From Oscheius onirici (lineage: Eukaryota > Nematoda > Chromadorea > Rhabditida > Rhabditidae), in assembly GCA_932521025.1 (NCBI GenBank), contig OW051472.1, forward strand, positions 6,324,001 to 6,388,000: DNA of 64,000 nt, read 5' to 3'. A model generated the notes under the pieces. The model had not been told where the DNA came from and ran no database searches. It saw nothing but the letters and a program-made list of their open reading frames with translations. Position numbers and translations under genes: made by a program. Shown piece after piece: positions 34,901 to 45,796 of the stretch. Positions within the stretch are counted from its first letter, which is position 1. Each line of letters begins with the position of its first letter.

Positions 34901-37900
34901 CCGGTCCTGAATCAGAGAATTAACGTCGGTGTGGGGAATATCATCTTGCCGCCAATTCAGCTCACTCGATTCCCGTCAATATCGTCAGTTTCTATTCTTT
35001 GATTGAATTTTGTAGGGCCTTAGATGTTAACCATGCGAACCTTCCCCACCATTTTTCCCGTTTTCACACTTTCTCAGCACGTTTATTAAATTCGAGTTTG
35101 CGTCAAATTAATCGCTATAAAAACGTGTACCTTTGCAGGTTGCCCGAAATTTGTCCTCTCCCATCACATTTGGCGCCAACAGTAATAAAGACGGACGAAG
35201 AGCCCTCCATTTTCATCTACTCTCCCTTCCAGAAGAAGAAAACCATTGGTACGCTAACTTGCTCATCAATAAAAAGGACACGTTTAGATATCGCCTGGGT
35301 AGTCAACTGTCCCGGCTACGTCTCTGTCCAGGTCTACAATTGCCGCAATACGGAGCTAGTTGTCCGAGATTTGTGTCTCCTGACGGAAGGATGTAGTTTC
35401 GAGGCCGTTCCCGTCCGTCTCATACTGCCGGCAGCCGGTGTCGACACTGCTCCCTCTCGAATCAATCTGATTGGAGTTCCCAGGTTCCTTTTTGTAACTT
35501 TTTCTTCTAAAATCATCGAACTCTCTTTTTAAAGCAGTTTTCCACATATTTTTACCCTTTCTGAGTGTCGTTATAGAGTTCTGTTCTTATCACTCAAAAG
35601 AGACAAAACCAGCCTACTTTGGGTAATTTTCGAATAAAAAAAAGTACATTCAGATCCCCTGGTCTGCTGAAAATTACCGGTTTCTCGTGTGAAGTTCTCG
35701 ATCTCAAGAATGTCTGCAAACTAGAATCGGCGACGGGAGGAACACTGACGGTAAGAGATTTCTTTATTTCCCTACAGTTTCGTCGTCTTGACAGCGTAGA
35801 GCTCACCGGTCGGAATCTGTCTGGACGTGATCTTCTCGAATTTTTCTTCCTTCGGCTTGGCTGGAGGAACGAGCTCGCACGACGGAGTGAGGTCCTTGTT
35901 GACGGCTTTGGCAAGACACACGGACGACTTGTCCTCACCTCGAGTATTCTTCTTGATGGCCTCGATGAGCGATTTTTGCGGCATCTTGACTGCATCCTTC
36001 GGCTGCTGCCACTCCATTTCGATAGTCAGAACTCGATTCGAGCCCGTCTGTCGCTGCATCATTCGTCTCACTTTGTTCGTCATCGCATCGATATTCTCGA
36101 ATTCTTTCACCTTGTTTGTCCTTGTCCTGGAATTTCTACTGTAGACTCGACAAAACAGAAAACTTACATGTCAGCCATCTAGCAATTACTGGAAAATACT
36201 TTGCATATATTGGAAAATACTTTGGATATTTTAAAGCAAAAGAAAACTTGAAATTAACTTTTAAAAAAACTTTACTTTCAGGTAAGCGTCCTGCCTGCTC
36301 AAGCTGTCCTCAAATTGGAATCGTCCTTGCCCCGAGCCCCTTTTGAGGATGATCAACAAGAATCGAGCTCAGAAACGACCGTCTATTCGGGACAAATGTG
36401 AGTTTTTTGTGCGTGTTCCGGTTACTCTGCCGTGTTTCAGACCCCAGACTGACTGACGTGTATCTGATGGCCACTGTAATTGTATGACTCGTGTCTGTTT
36501 TAAACTAGCAGAATTATTAAAGCTCTTTTTATCTTTACCAATAAGCTCAACCTTTATGTATGATCTGAAAAGAGAAAGGGGATATTTGGTTGCTTGACGG
36601 TAGTTCCTGTCTAAAAAATGAAATAGGAGGTTGCCAGCCAAATCATTGTCGAGATTTTAGCTTCGAGCACTTGCTGATCGTCAAGAACGAGTCGGATATC
36701 GCTGTGAGGAAAGCCCGATTGCAAGTCTGGCAGCCAAAAGTGTCCGGAGGGCCGTCGCTGATCGAACTGGTCGACGATTCCTCCGACAGTTTTTCTCTAG
36801 AGGCCGGAGAGAGGAAAGAGATCAAATTCAAGATATTCGGCATAGATCCGACGGCGACAGCTGACGACGAGAGTGGCGGCGAAGAGAAAATAGTCGAGAC
36901 GGCGCTGCCATTGGCCTCGACAGCTGTAGAAGACGCGGAAGGAGCTCATGATCTGATCCCATACACGGGAAGACTGTTGACCTGTCAGTTTTCCGTCCAC
37001 TACGAGTCTGATGTGGACGGAGCTGAGGGAGAACGCTACGAGCGCATTGGCAAAATGTCTCTGGCTGTCTGTATCGTGCCGGCTTTGACCGTCTCCGCTT
37101 GGCATGTTCTTCCCGGAGACGGTCCTTTCAGTCGCTACATTGTCGTCGACGTGACAAACAGCACGGAACACGACGCCGAACTCGTCTACAGCTCAAACAG
37201 ACGCATGAATGTGCTGCCGAAAGAGACTTGCCGGTTTGTTTTTATTACTTTTTTTAGTTACGACCTTGCATTCAGTGTTCCGTTGCACTCTCCGTGCTGC
37301 TCGGACGTGGCTGGAAGGGCCTTCTACTCGGCTACGCAGAAAGACAGCCATGTGATGCAGCGATTAGAGGTGGAAAAGTTACGGAGGACTTTGGAGAGAC
37401 ACGTCTCGAAACATCTGGACATCAGGTGGTCAATTCCGACGATGGAGGTCAGTGAATTGTGAAAAATAGCTACAATTTTTTGAGAAAGCTGGTAGACAAT
37501 ATAACAACCTATTTATGAGCTACTCTGACCCCTTTTTGAAACTGAACTACAAAAACGAGAAATAAAACAACCCTAAGTCTGTAGTTCACCACAAGGCCCG
37601 AATTCTCTCGATCCCATTATGTAAAAAACGAATCAACAAGCCGGCTATTGATCACCTCAAAATTGCCAATTTCAGCTAGAGGGATTGGTGCCTGTTGGGG
37701 CATTATTATCCTCGGTCTCGCTGCTCAAACAGCTCGTTCTGCCAGCTATCTCGCTAGATATTCGAGTCAATTTGAATCCGTACATCAGCGAGGATGACAT
37801 CGCCGTTCCGATAAAAGACATCGTCTTCGTCAACTTCAAAGTCATTTCATCGCTGGAATGTGAGTTTCGATTCGAACCAGGAAAAAAATTTCTCTTTAGA

Positions 37901-38326
37901 CGATTTTGAGGGAGTAATGTCTCTGGACTGCTATCAGGAAATCTCACAGCACTTCGGAATCGTTGATCGAAATGATTCCCTTTGTTTCGTCTCTCAAAAG
38001 AAGGTGCCGTTTGTTTTGCCTAAAAACGTGAGTTTATGCCTGTTTTCTGGTTGGCAATTCGAAGAAAGCAACAAAATATAGTGGGAGGTGATGCTGGACA
38101 ATTGATGTCGAATCCCCTGAATACACGAACTGTTAATTTTCAGCCAACAAGTGGCGGCGAGCCTTCTGGCCCCTCAACCGAGATTCATTTCCGTTTCTTC
38201 TTCCGCGCCGAGGGTATTCACAAGATACGACCGATTATTGTCAGTCGCAATGCGTCGGATTCCCTTTTTAGTGACGAAGTCTTCGTTTCCAGCATCAGTT
38301 TTAGTGTCTACACCAAAGCCCATTGA
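31956..38326 (+). CDS. TRAPPC9: TRAPPC9/Trs120 homologue (TRAPP II subunit)
   Basis: A long multi-exon gene for a protein of well over 1000 aa. TRAPPC9 is a scaffold of the TRAPP II complex that activates Rab GTPases on Golgi and endosomes. Recognisable stretches: SRHFSQREIFSFPSLEES and GIREFLRSIYFVLESKRVDI; the tetratricopeptide-like core ARKQNGDYALLTGIPQLALD, SAIELLKQSNDLLWLAAAYE and GWACAAMILRFEMG, diagnostic of TRAPPC9; LPDAAIRHICHLIQVYYDDI; and C-terminal beta-sandwich repeats such as RDFSFEHLLIVKNESDIAVR, GPFSRYIVVDVTNSTEHDAE and a final EIHFRFFFRAEGIHKIRPII. The start at 31956 gives a short MDGVPKIDDHFTVNIIVKQ before the first conserved block. One intron (33107-33499) carries a foldback repeat and another (35751-36281) carries an antisense gene. 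It probably sits downstream in an operon with the preceding gene. Confidence 0.9.
33126..33457. mobile_element. Foldback (MITE-like) element in a TRAPPC9 intron
   Basis: Outer arms agaatcggtgactttac (about 33130) and gtcaccgattct (about 33439) are inverted. Nested inner arms at about 33190-33255 and 33280-33343 share gtaacccatttagtttgccg in one orientation and cggcaaactaaatgggttac in the other. There is no open frame. The intron carrying it is about 390 nt against a usual 35-60. Non-autonomous transposon origin is inferred; the target duplication is not clear. Confidence 0.7.
35772..36178 (-). CDS. Nested antisense gene in a TRAPPC9 intron, unrecognised basic protein
   Basis: Two exons on the minus strand (36168-36178 and 35772-36126) are joined across a 41-nt GT-AG intron, giving 121 aa. 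The protein starts MADMTRTNKVKEFENIDAMT and contains KVRRMMQRQTGSNRVLTIEM, PQKSLIEAIKKNTRGED, CLAKAVNKDL and PAKPKEEKFEKITSRQIPTG, ending VKTTKL. It is lysine-rich and hydrophilic, with no signal peptide or membrane segment, so probably cytosolic or nuclear. I do not recognise a family. Both ends lie inside the TRAPPC9 intron bounded by the donor at 35751 and the acceptor at 36281, so it is a gene within a gene. Its codon use resembles the coding exons around it, and the frame is open to its stop, supporting reality. Confidence 0.6.
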
Positions 38327-38982
38327 AGAGGTTGGACAGAGCCGTTAATTAGGATTGTCTTTTCGTGCCGTTTTGTGGAAATATGATTTTCGTTATGGCA
38401 TTTTTAGTTATCGATTTGCAGCTAAATTATCGGCAAGCTGACGGAAACATGTCGCTTCGGATTACTCATTTTTTTTTGCAACGATAGACGAAAAAAACCT
38501 GGAAATGTCGAGCAAAATAGGAAAAGTTTGTTTCCCGCAAGTTATTCAAATTTCACCGCGCGCTCTAAAATGCAAACGTTGTAATTTTTAAGAACTTCTG
38601 CAATCGAATTTCTAGTCCGAATGATTTTTTCGCATAATTCTAGGCATATTTTTTGCTCTGAGTAGCGGGTGAAGTGTATTAATCTAGGCGAGATAAAAAG
38701 AAAAGAAAAAGCACTGTTCTAATCGAAAAACGCATTTTTATATTCATCGTCACAGTCCTCGGAACCTGTGACGTGTATCCTCTTTTTCTGCTTTTACATT
38801 GGGATTACGTTTTGTCTTTCGCTGCCTGTATAATAAGCTGTGATAATATGTATACAGAGTCATAAAGAGATTTTATAGTGTCTTATTCGATTTATCTACG
38901 ATGTTTTCTCATCGTTTTACCGCTTGTCTCATTTCCCCAGTTTCAAGAAGAATTTCAGAGCAAAAAACTGGCGTCCTAGGTG
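38327..38982. other. TRAPPC9 3' flank and TAF3 upstream region
   Basis: AT-rich with several T-runs. I see no gene. An acceptor-like tcctag occurs three bases before the TAF3 ATG, a possible trans-splice site. Confidence 0.55.
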
Positions 38983-41607
38983 ATGAACTTCATAAATGCG
39001 GCCCGTGGCAATGCTGCAGAGCACGTCGCCAGAAATGAGGTCGGTTTTTGTACCTTTGGGACGTTGTCCCAAAAGAAGGCGAACTATGAACATAATGTTC
39101 AAAAAAACTAATTGTTAGAAAAATAAATAGGTGTGCTGATTGTAAATGTCGTTTAGCTATTTCTAGCCGTTGAACCGAAGAGAAACGATGAAATATAGCT
39201 TTTGTTCCGATCCCATGAGTTTAAACCTCCTTTGGCAGTACCAGTTAAACAAAAGATTTAGACCAAAGTGAAAAAAAAACATAATTTATAGCAATTGTTT
39301 CCAGGTAGACGTAGCGACGGCTCGTCTAATGAATCAATTGGGCTTCACTCATGGAACGCACACAACAATGGATCTTCTCTCGGATCTGGCTGTTCGTTAC
39401 GTGGGCAAGATGTGTGAAAAAGTCCGATTCATCTCAGAACACGGTAGAAAAGCAGCCTTTTTCGGCTAAAATAAAAGAAATTGCAGCTGGAAGGAGCTCT
39501 GTGGCGATAACAGACGTCGAGTTCGCTTACGACAAGATGTCGGTTGATTTGGTCGAGGTGAACGAGTACATGCGTCAAAATAGACCGATATCACCGCGAG
39601 TGGTGAGTCTGGTGATCGCGTAGAGAGCTCAGCCTCACTCAGATCCCCGAGTTTCCTGCCAAGCAGCCGAAAAAGCTGACGAAGGTGGCACAGATTGCGC
39701 CGTCGACGGAACAGCCGGACTATTTGCCAGTCTGGGCACCACCGATCTATGTGCCGGATTTGAAGACGGTGGCCAGCAGCAGTACGGAAACTTTGAAACC
39801 GTGAGTTCTATTTTTGTTTTTAAAAAAAGATGGGAATGACGACGGAAATAGACAATTTTTCAGTCAACGCGAAGCCTTCCCGGATTTCTGCTCTTTTTCG
39901 GCCATTTCTCTCGGAATAGAACGCCACAAACCGAAGCCGGCTGCTCCTCCATCTCGTCCCGATTCCCGTTCCTCGCAGTCTCGATCTGCACATCAAGTGG
40001 ATTTCGATACGGAATCGCGACCATCTTCTCGAGCCTCTGCCAATATTTTGCCTCAATACAAGAAAAGAAAACGACCGCGAGAGAGTCTGCTTACTCCGAC
40101 TGGTAGTCAGCCTTCGACAAGTCGTCTTCCCACTCCTATCCCGCCAATGGTCATCACTGCAGCAGCTCTTGCTCAAAGTAATATCTTTCCCAGGTCCACG
40201 ACAAAAAAACGCTGTTTAGACCATCGTCCTCCCATGATAGCGATACATACAGGAACAGCAGCTCCTCCTTCTTCCCGAACCTTCGTATCGCCGCCGCCTC
40301 CTTCGACTCTCAGACCATCGACGTTGATTCACGAGACTCTCAACAAAACCTATACGCGAGATCTTTCTCCGCGTCGGATTGCCCAGTTGGCCGTTTTGAG
40401 GAGTACATTCACGCTTGATGCCGAGTTGGATACTGAAGTACAAGAGGTTTGTTTTCTCCTACAGGGGTGTACACTAATTAGTTGAAACTCGGGTCTGGAG
40501 CCTCGCAGGTACATTGTGCGAGTCTGATTTTCTGGCTCATAATAGACATGAATGGCCGATATTACCCTGAAATATCAGCCGATTTACTTCTTCCCTCTCC
40601 TTTTGCGGGTCACTGTAATTTTAGTATTTTTTCATATGTTTCGACCATAACTCCGTGGTACAGCAATCTCTCGACTTCTAAATAGCGGTCCTCCATAGTT
40701 TCCAAGGCCGCATTCCTGTGCACAGGACCAGACTGTTCGGTTTTATGCTTCAAAAGTTTAAGTTTTCCCCAGTTGGTCCATTTTTGCCAAAAGTGGGCGT
40801 TGGAAACTCTATGGAGGACCTTTAGAAGTCGAGAGATTTCTGTACCACGGAGTTATGGTCGAAACATATGAAAAAGTACCAAAATTGCAGTCAGTGATTC
40901 AACCCGCAAAAGGAGAGGGAAGAAGTAAATCGGCTGATATTTTAGGGTATTATCGGCCGTTCATATGTCTATTATGAGCCAGAAAATCAGACCCACACAA
41001 TGTATCTGCGAGGCTCCAGACCCGAGTTTTAACTAATTAGTGTACACCCCTGTAAAATGAAAGACAACTAAAATTTAGGCATTTGATTTCATCAGGGAAA
41101 CGGCTCAAGTACCTCTTCCTTCGCCAGTTCCGACAACTCCGTCGACGTCAGAACATACCTACAGGATTGTGAAACAGGAACCATTTACGGGCGAGCTGCC
41201 GGTATGTTCTGAAACATTGTTGAGAATCGCAGGAAACACGCTTAAATTTCGATTAAAAAGAGCAAAAATAATATCAAATCATCTCTCAAACTCGTCTTTT
41301 TTTCAGTATGGAATACTGGCGCCACTGAAGATCAAAATATCCAGGACGAGTATGAGTGGAGAGCCGTCGCCTGCCGGGACAGTGCAATCAGCCGAATCAG
41401 CGACGAGTGTTGGTAGTCCGAAGGTTCGCATTCTTCTCTATTTCCCTCCCAAGCTACTAATTTCAGGCTAAACGTCACAAGCATAAGAAAAAGAAGCACA
41501 AGAGAGATAAGGAGCGTCACGAAGATACGCCTGGCTCATCACAAGATCCTCCGCCAGAGTCGCCACGTCCTGCCATCCGTTTGAAGATTCGCTTCGGTGC
41601 CACGTGA
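38983..41607 (+). CDS. TAF3: TAF3-like TFIID subunit (histone-fold protein)
   Basis: The N-terminal histone fold reads VDVATARLMNQLGFTHGTHT, MDLLSDLAVRYVGKMCEKVR and AITDVEFAYDKMSVDLVEVN, followed by EYMRQNRPISPRV and IPEFPAKQP, then PDYLPVWAPPIYVPD. The motif order (histone fold, short linker, ...IPxFP..., PDYxPP) matches TAF3 better than TAF8. TAF3 pairs with TAF10 inside TFIID at promoters. The middle is Ser/Pro/Arg-rich and disordered (RPDSRSSQSRSAHQ, KKRKRPRESLLTP). The C terminus is a basic tract (AKRHKHKKKKHKRDKERHED) and ends RPAIRLKIRFGAT. I see no C-terminal PHD finger, which animal TAF3 normally has for H3K4me3 reading. Seven or more exons; the intron 40447-41078 is almost wholly a transposon. 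AATAAA lies near 41747. Confidence 0.82.
40462..41052. mobile_element. 591-bp foldback MITE with TA target duplication
   Basis: Two arms of about 250 bp are inverted and roughly 95% alike: one begins caggggtgtacactaattag, the other ends ctaattagtgtacacccctg. A loop of about 90 bp separates them. TA dinucleotides flank both ends (40460-40461 and 41053-41054), the target duplication expected of Tc1/mariner-type elements. There is no coding frame, so it is non-autonomous. It sits in a TAF3 intron; removing it and one TA leaves a 39-nt intron, the common size in this window. The spliced frame is unaffected. Confidence 0.9.
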
Positions 41608-41771
41608 TTATTTTTTGTTGGACAGGTTTGTTTACCGGTGCTCTTCTGCGGTTAGTTAGTCACACATTTATTTCATATACAGATCTGTTTTCCTTTGATA
41701 CTCCACCCTAACTAGATTTACTTTGTTCCGTTTAGCCTCATGTATTAATAAATTCAAATGTTATGGCTTTG

Positions 41772-43104
41772 TTAGTGAGCATAGCCGTTGGTGGTCTGCT
41801 TCTGGCGGCCCTTGAAATCACGCATTGCGTCGCCAATTCCCATCGCCGAACCGATCAATCGCAAGGCTTGTGCCGGGAGCATCCTAAACTTTTCTTTCCA
41901 ACCATAGTCGCAAAACGAACGTTGGAGCGGCAGCCATAACATAGCATGCCTTCGGAAGGACAACTTCCTGAGCATTGGTCAGAACGGCTTCCATTATGCA
42001 GGTCACGACGTAGTCGGGAGTTAGAGGAGGGATCAGGGAAGTGTTCCTGAATCATTTCTTATATTTTATAAGAGGAGTAAGAGTACAGCGGTTTGAAGCC
42101 GTCGAACATGCCAGTGTCGATAAAGTAGGGACAGACGATGGTCGTCTTGACGCCTGTAGCTCCAAGAGTTTCCAATTCGAGAGTCAGCGATTCGTGGAAG
42201 CCGACAGCTCCGAATTTGGAAGTACAATAATCTACCTGAAGGAAGTCCGCAAAAGTTATTCATTGAGAAGATACAAACTACAAAAATACGTAACTGTGCG
42301 CGTCTTTTTCAGGGCCCAGACAAAACGCGAAATATCTTTGGCGGGCTAAGAACTGGCAAGAACCGACAGAGGAAAAACACAAGTCGTACCATTTGTGGGG
42401 CTCCAATCTTTCCAGCAATGGATGCAATGGTCACAATATGGCCGCTGTTCTTCTGCAACATTCCAGGCAAAAACGATCTGACCGTCCAGAGATGAGCAAT
42501 CGTGTTCACGGCCATTGTCCTCTCAATCTGTTCGTCCGTACAATCCAGCAAGTTGCGGCCTACAGTACTCAATTTTAGGTGAAAGCAGCAAGAAAAAAAC
42601 CCGAAATAACTCCAGCATTGTTGACCAGGATGTCCACATCTCCAAGCTCATTTTTGACTTGATCGGCAGCTTTGTAAATCTCTTCCCTTTTCGACAAGTC
42701 TACTGTAAAGGCGTGGGCCTTGCCGCCAGTTTTTTCAATCTTTTGTTTGGTTTCTTCGTTGCCCTTTCTGTTGACGTCCCACAAGACGACGGTAGCTCCA
42801 AGCTTGGCGAATTCGCAGGCTGTTAGGCGACCAATTCCACTTCCAGCGCCAGTTACAAGGACTGTTTCGCCTGCAAAAGGGAATGTCTTTAGGCTAATAG
42901 ATGTCTAGGTATTAAAGAATTAATAAATGTTCAATCTTTAGCAAAGCGTCATAGTTTTCTGTAAGTGTCACAAGAACAGAACACACCTTTGACCGACTTT
43001 CTCGGGAGTACCCCCTGTGGCAGCAAAGCTTTGAAAAAGGAGACGATAGCAATGTAGAAGACATTGAACCAGAGCACGATGTCGTCAATTATTTCATTGG
43101 TCAT
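41772..43104 (-). CDS. Short-chain dehydrogenase/reductase, SDR16C/17-beta-HSD11-like
   Basis: A minus-strand gene for about 310 aa. The N terminus has a hydrophobic anchor ([20 protein letters not shown]), typical of lipid-droplet or ER-bound SDRs. The Rossmann motif is [14 protein letters not shown] (TGxxxGIG), then TVVLWDVN, the structural motif ILVNNAG, the catalytic Ser region [11 protein letters not shown] and the active-site YxxxK in [12 protein letters not shown]. The C terminus reads [20 protein letters not shown] then RDFKGRQKQ, as in worm dhs-3-like and retinol/steroid dehydrogenases. NAD(P)-dependent oxidation of a retinoid, steroid or fatty alcohol is expected; the substrate is not readable. 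Several introns are 36-40 nt, including a 37-nt one near the 3' end that must be spliced to enter the conserved C-terminal frame. The ATG at 43104 follows an acceptor directly. It converges on TAF3, 164 bp away. Confidence 0.88.
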
Positions 43105-44249
43105 CTGAAAGAGAGTCGAAAGATCAATGGGAACAGTTGTTGGTGCGAGAGAGAAGGGTAATCGGAGCAAGAGTAGTCTTATCACTCGCTTGTTTGTTGG
43201 AAGGGAGTCTAATCACATTTCGCTGAACGAGGCCTGTAAGAATTTTAGAAGTTGACAAAAACAAGAGTGAAATCTGAGAGAATTTCTTCATTCGGTAAAG
43301 CACGTTTGTCAAAATACGACAGAATTGAGAGATCACATGAACAGTTTTGGTCAGACGAAAGGCCTACTTCTTGTCTCCTCCGCAATTTCTCTGGGAAGGA
43401 AGGGGAGAGGTGGACAACTGTGAAGGAATCTGAAATAAAGTTGATAGTATGAATCAAGTCACACCCTACTTTCCCAAAGAACCCCTAAATGCATAGGCGT
43501 CTTCGTCAAAGTCCTCGAGACTGTCTTTCTCCATTTTGTGTATTCCTCTTTCGGCCGGGGTTGCCCCTGAAATGTTTGTAGTTTGTGATTAGGGAGAGAA
43601 AAAACAGCCACGTGTGAATGATCTCGGGGAATTTCTCTCAAATCTTTAGCTTTTATACGCGAAATAGAAGTTTGACGCTCACAATCAGACTCACATACAT
43701 CCCCATTGCACGACCCAATATATTTTGCGGCTCGACGCTATAAGAACCTCAATTGTCTACCTCCTGCTTATATTTTTCTTACTTTGAGTACTGAAGAAAA
43801 GGGACTAAAATGACAGTCGGATAAATATCCCGACACAACAGCTTTTCAGCTTTGTTCTCCAATATTCGACACTGAATCTAATGACCTTTGTGTTCGACCT
43901 AATTCCAAAAATTGGAGACAATAGGATACAAATCGATACTGCCGAGCAAGGTCACAGTTTATTCGAAGACCAGCCGTCTATGACGGCTTTCGCCGCCCTT
44001 GCGCCTACGGCGCTCATGTACGTAACGTCCAAATTTTGACACCATCGCGCTTTAGATAGTTTAGACTCACCCAGACGCGTTCCCCTCAAAAAACTATCTC
44101 GTTCGATAAAAGATTAATATGACAATACTTGACATGTTACGCTAGTCTCTACAACTGTGCGGACATCACTACAGACAGACATACGGACACCATTGCACTT
44201 TAGTAAAGAAAGATTCGTCGTCTGCCAATCTCACTGATCTTCATTGAGA
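43105..44249. other. Intergenic region with small GC-rich palindromes
   Basis: No convincing gene. The 43965-44035 patch contains agccgtctatgacggct and gcgcctacggcgc, small perfect hairpins, next to two copies of a gacaccat.gc.ctttag string that also occurs near 18250. Minus-strand frames at 43124-43457 could be upstream exons of the dehydrogenase but lack motifs. Confidence 0.45.
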
Positions 44250-45639
44250 ATGCAAGGTCCCCTTTTCCCGGAACAGCTCTTCACGGACAGCGACTGGCAT
44301 ACTTCCAGAGTAACTCACAAAATTACTACAAAATTGTTTTCCAGTTGAGCGACAACGAATATGAAAGAGTCCGAAACTATCTTCTACGATTCATTCGAAT
44401 GATTAAGACTGGTCAGGAGATGATATATTCGCAGATATCAGTGGGGCATGTTCTTATTTCAAAAGATTTTAGCACTGGGACATCTTCTACCCAATGCATT
44501 GTACCATGGAAAAGTGGGGTCTGTGTGATTTGAAGGAGAAACTGATCAAAGATCAGCTGTCTATTCTTCCCTTCACATTTTCTGGCCACGGATAGCATGA
44601 AATATTTTCTTGGGAAGGATTGATAGGGAGGGAACTGTTCGACCAAATGAAGAATCCGTTTCTTCAACTGAACATGCGCTTGACTGGAAATACAAAAGTT
44701 GTGGCAATGCCGTGGATGAGAAATGTCAATATCAATTTCTTGAATGACAGGGCTCTAGAATGCAACTGGAACCTTATTCAAGAACTAGTACTTACTTTCT
44801 AGACCAGAAGTCTTCAGAACCCCCGAAAAGTTTGCATCAAATCAGCGGACGCTGTTCGTCTAACAGTCTGTATGAGCTTAGTTGAACATATATCGGTGAA
44901 TCATCTTTCGGAATCAGGAATGGTTACCGAGATCATAGAGGTATGTGTCCAAATTCACTGCCTGACCGAATCTTTCGTCTGTCCCTCAAAGGGAGTCAGG
45001 ACGGTGAATCTGACAGAAGAGTTTATGTCCTTCTACTTTAGCCCTAAGTTTTTGGGACTTCTTGAAGAAATCTCAGTTTTCTTGCTCGCTCATACAATTT
45101 GCATTGGTGATGTTCAGCAAAAGTGTAGTATTTGATGGCCTCTACCACATTTGTATATTTTCATAAAAGAGACATATTTCAGAAATGGAGAGTAGAGACT
45201 TGGAACTTCAAGAGTTGAATAATTGAGATCAATTATCGAGAACAAGACCGCATTCGAAAGAGCCACGCACGGATGTTACAAATGCAAACGCTACCAGAGA
45301 GAGTACTGAATGCCAACTATGCAAGTTCGCGATTACACGGTCGTCTGGAACATAACGTTTGTGCCAAATTTGCAAGACGAGTATCTTGTTGTGTTCGCGA
45401 AGCAAGAACATAATGGCTACTCTATGATGCAGCGATTTTCGCCGCAAAAATACCTACTGTACAGCAACATTCGAACTCTTTCTGACCTGATTCAAATTGA
45501 GCCCCTCCAATCTGACCCTTTGGACTATTCGTCATACAATGGAGATCCGGACGGTCCTTTGGATCCTGTTGCCTTTCGTAAACTCATAAAAGCGTATGGT
45601 CTCTCTCGATATTTCCCTACATCCTGTGCCATTGTTTAG
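44250..45639 (+). CDS. Unresolved multi-exon gene, unrecognised product
   Basis: Exon 1 (44250-44309, MQGPLFPEQLFTDSDWHTSR) joins in phase 0 to 44345 onward (LSDNEYERVRNYLLRFIRMI, KTGQEMIYSQIS), and a 32-nt gap (gtgggg to ttttag) leads to HWDIFYPMHCTMEKWGLCDL then KEKLIKDQLS. After this the frame becomes ambiguous: one reading ends after FTFSGHG, another splices to a downstream frame. Far 3' exons contain EQDRIRKSHARMLQMQTLPE and EYLVVFAKQEHNGYSMMQRF, then SPQKYLLYSNIRTLSDLIQI, ending LSRYFPTSCAIV. I cannot tell whether this is one gene, two, or a decaying gene. A palindromic repeat copy lies inside (45108-45165). No family is recognised. Confidence 0.4.
45108..45165. repeat. Palindromic dispersed repeat, diverged copy
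   Basis: The sequence gatgttcagcaaaagtgtag, the loop tatttgatggc and ctctaccacatttgtatatt follow the arm-loop-arm layout of the other copies, with more mismatches. Confidence 0.5.
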
Positions 45640-45796
45640 TCATTGGCTCTTTTTTGGCTCTTTTTGGCTCTTTCCCTAATTACTGGACAATTGTTTCTGT
45701 TTCAAACCGTAAAATTGCTTTGTAATAAATATGCTAATTGTTTGGAGAGTATAACCCTTAACTGTTTTTAAATTTTGGACCTTCTTCTAACGGTTT

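Noticed and set aside
39047-39075. Small hairpin tttgggacgttgtcccaaa
   Set aside because: Arms of only eight bases in a TAF3 intron; too short to call without more copies.
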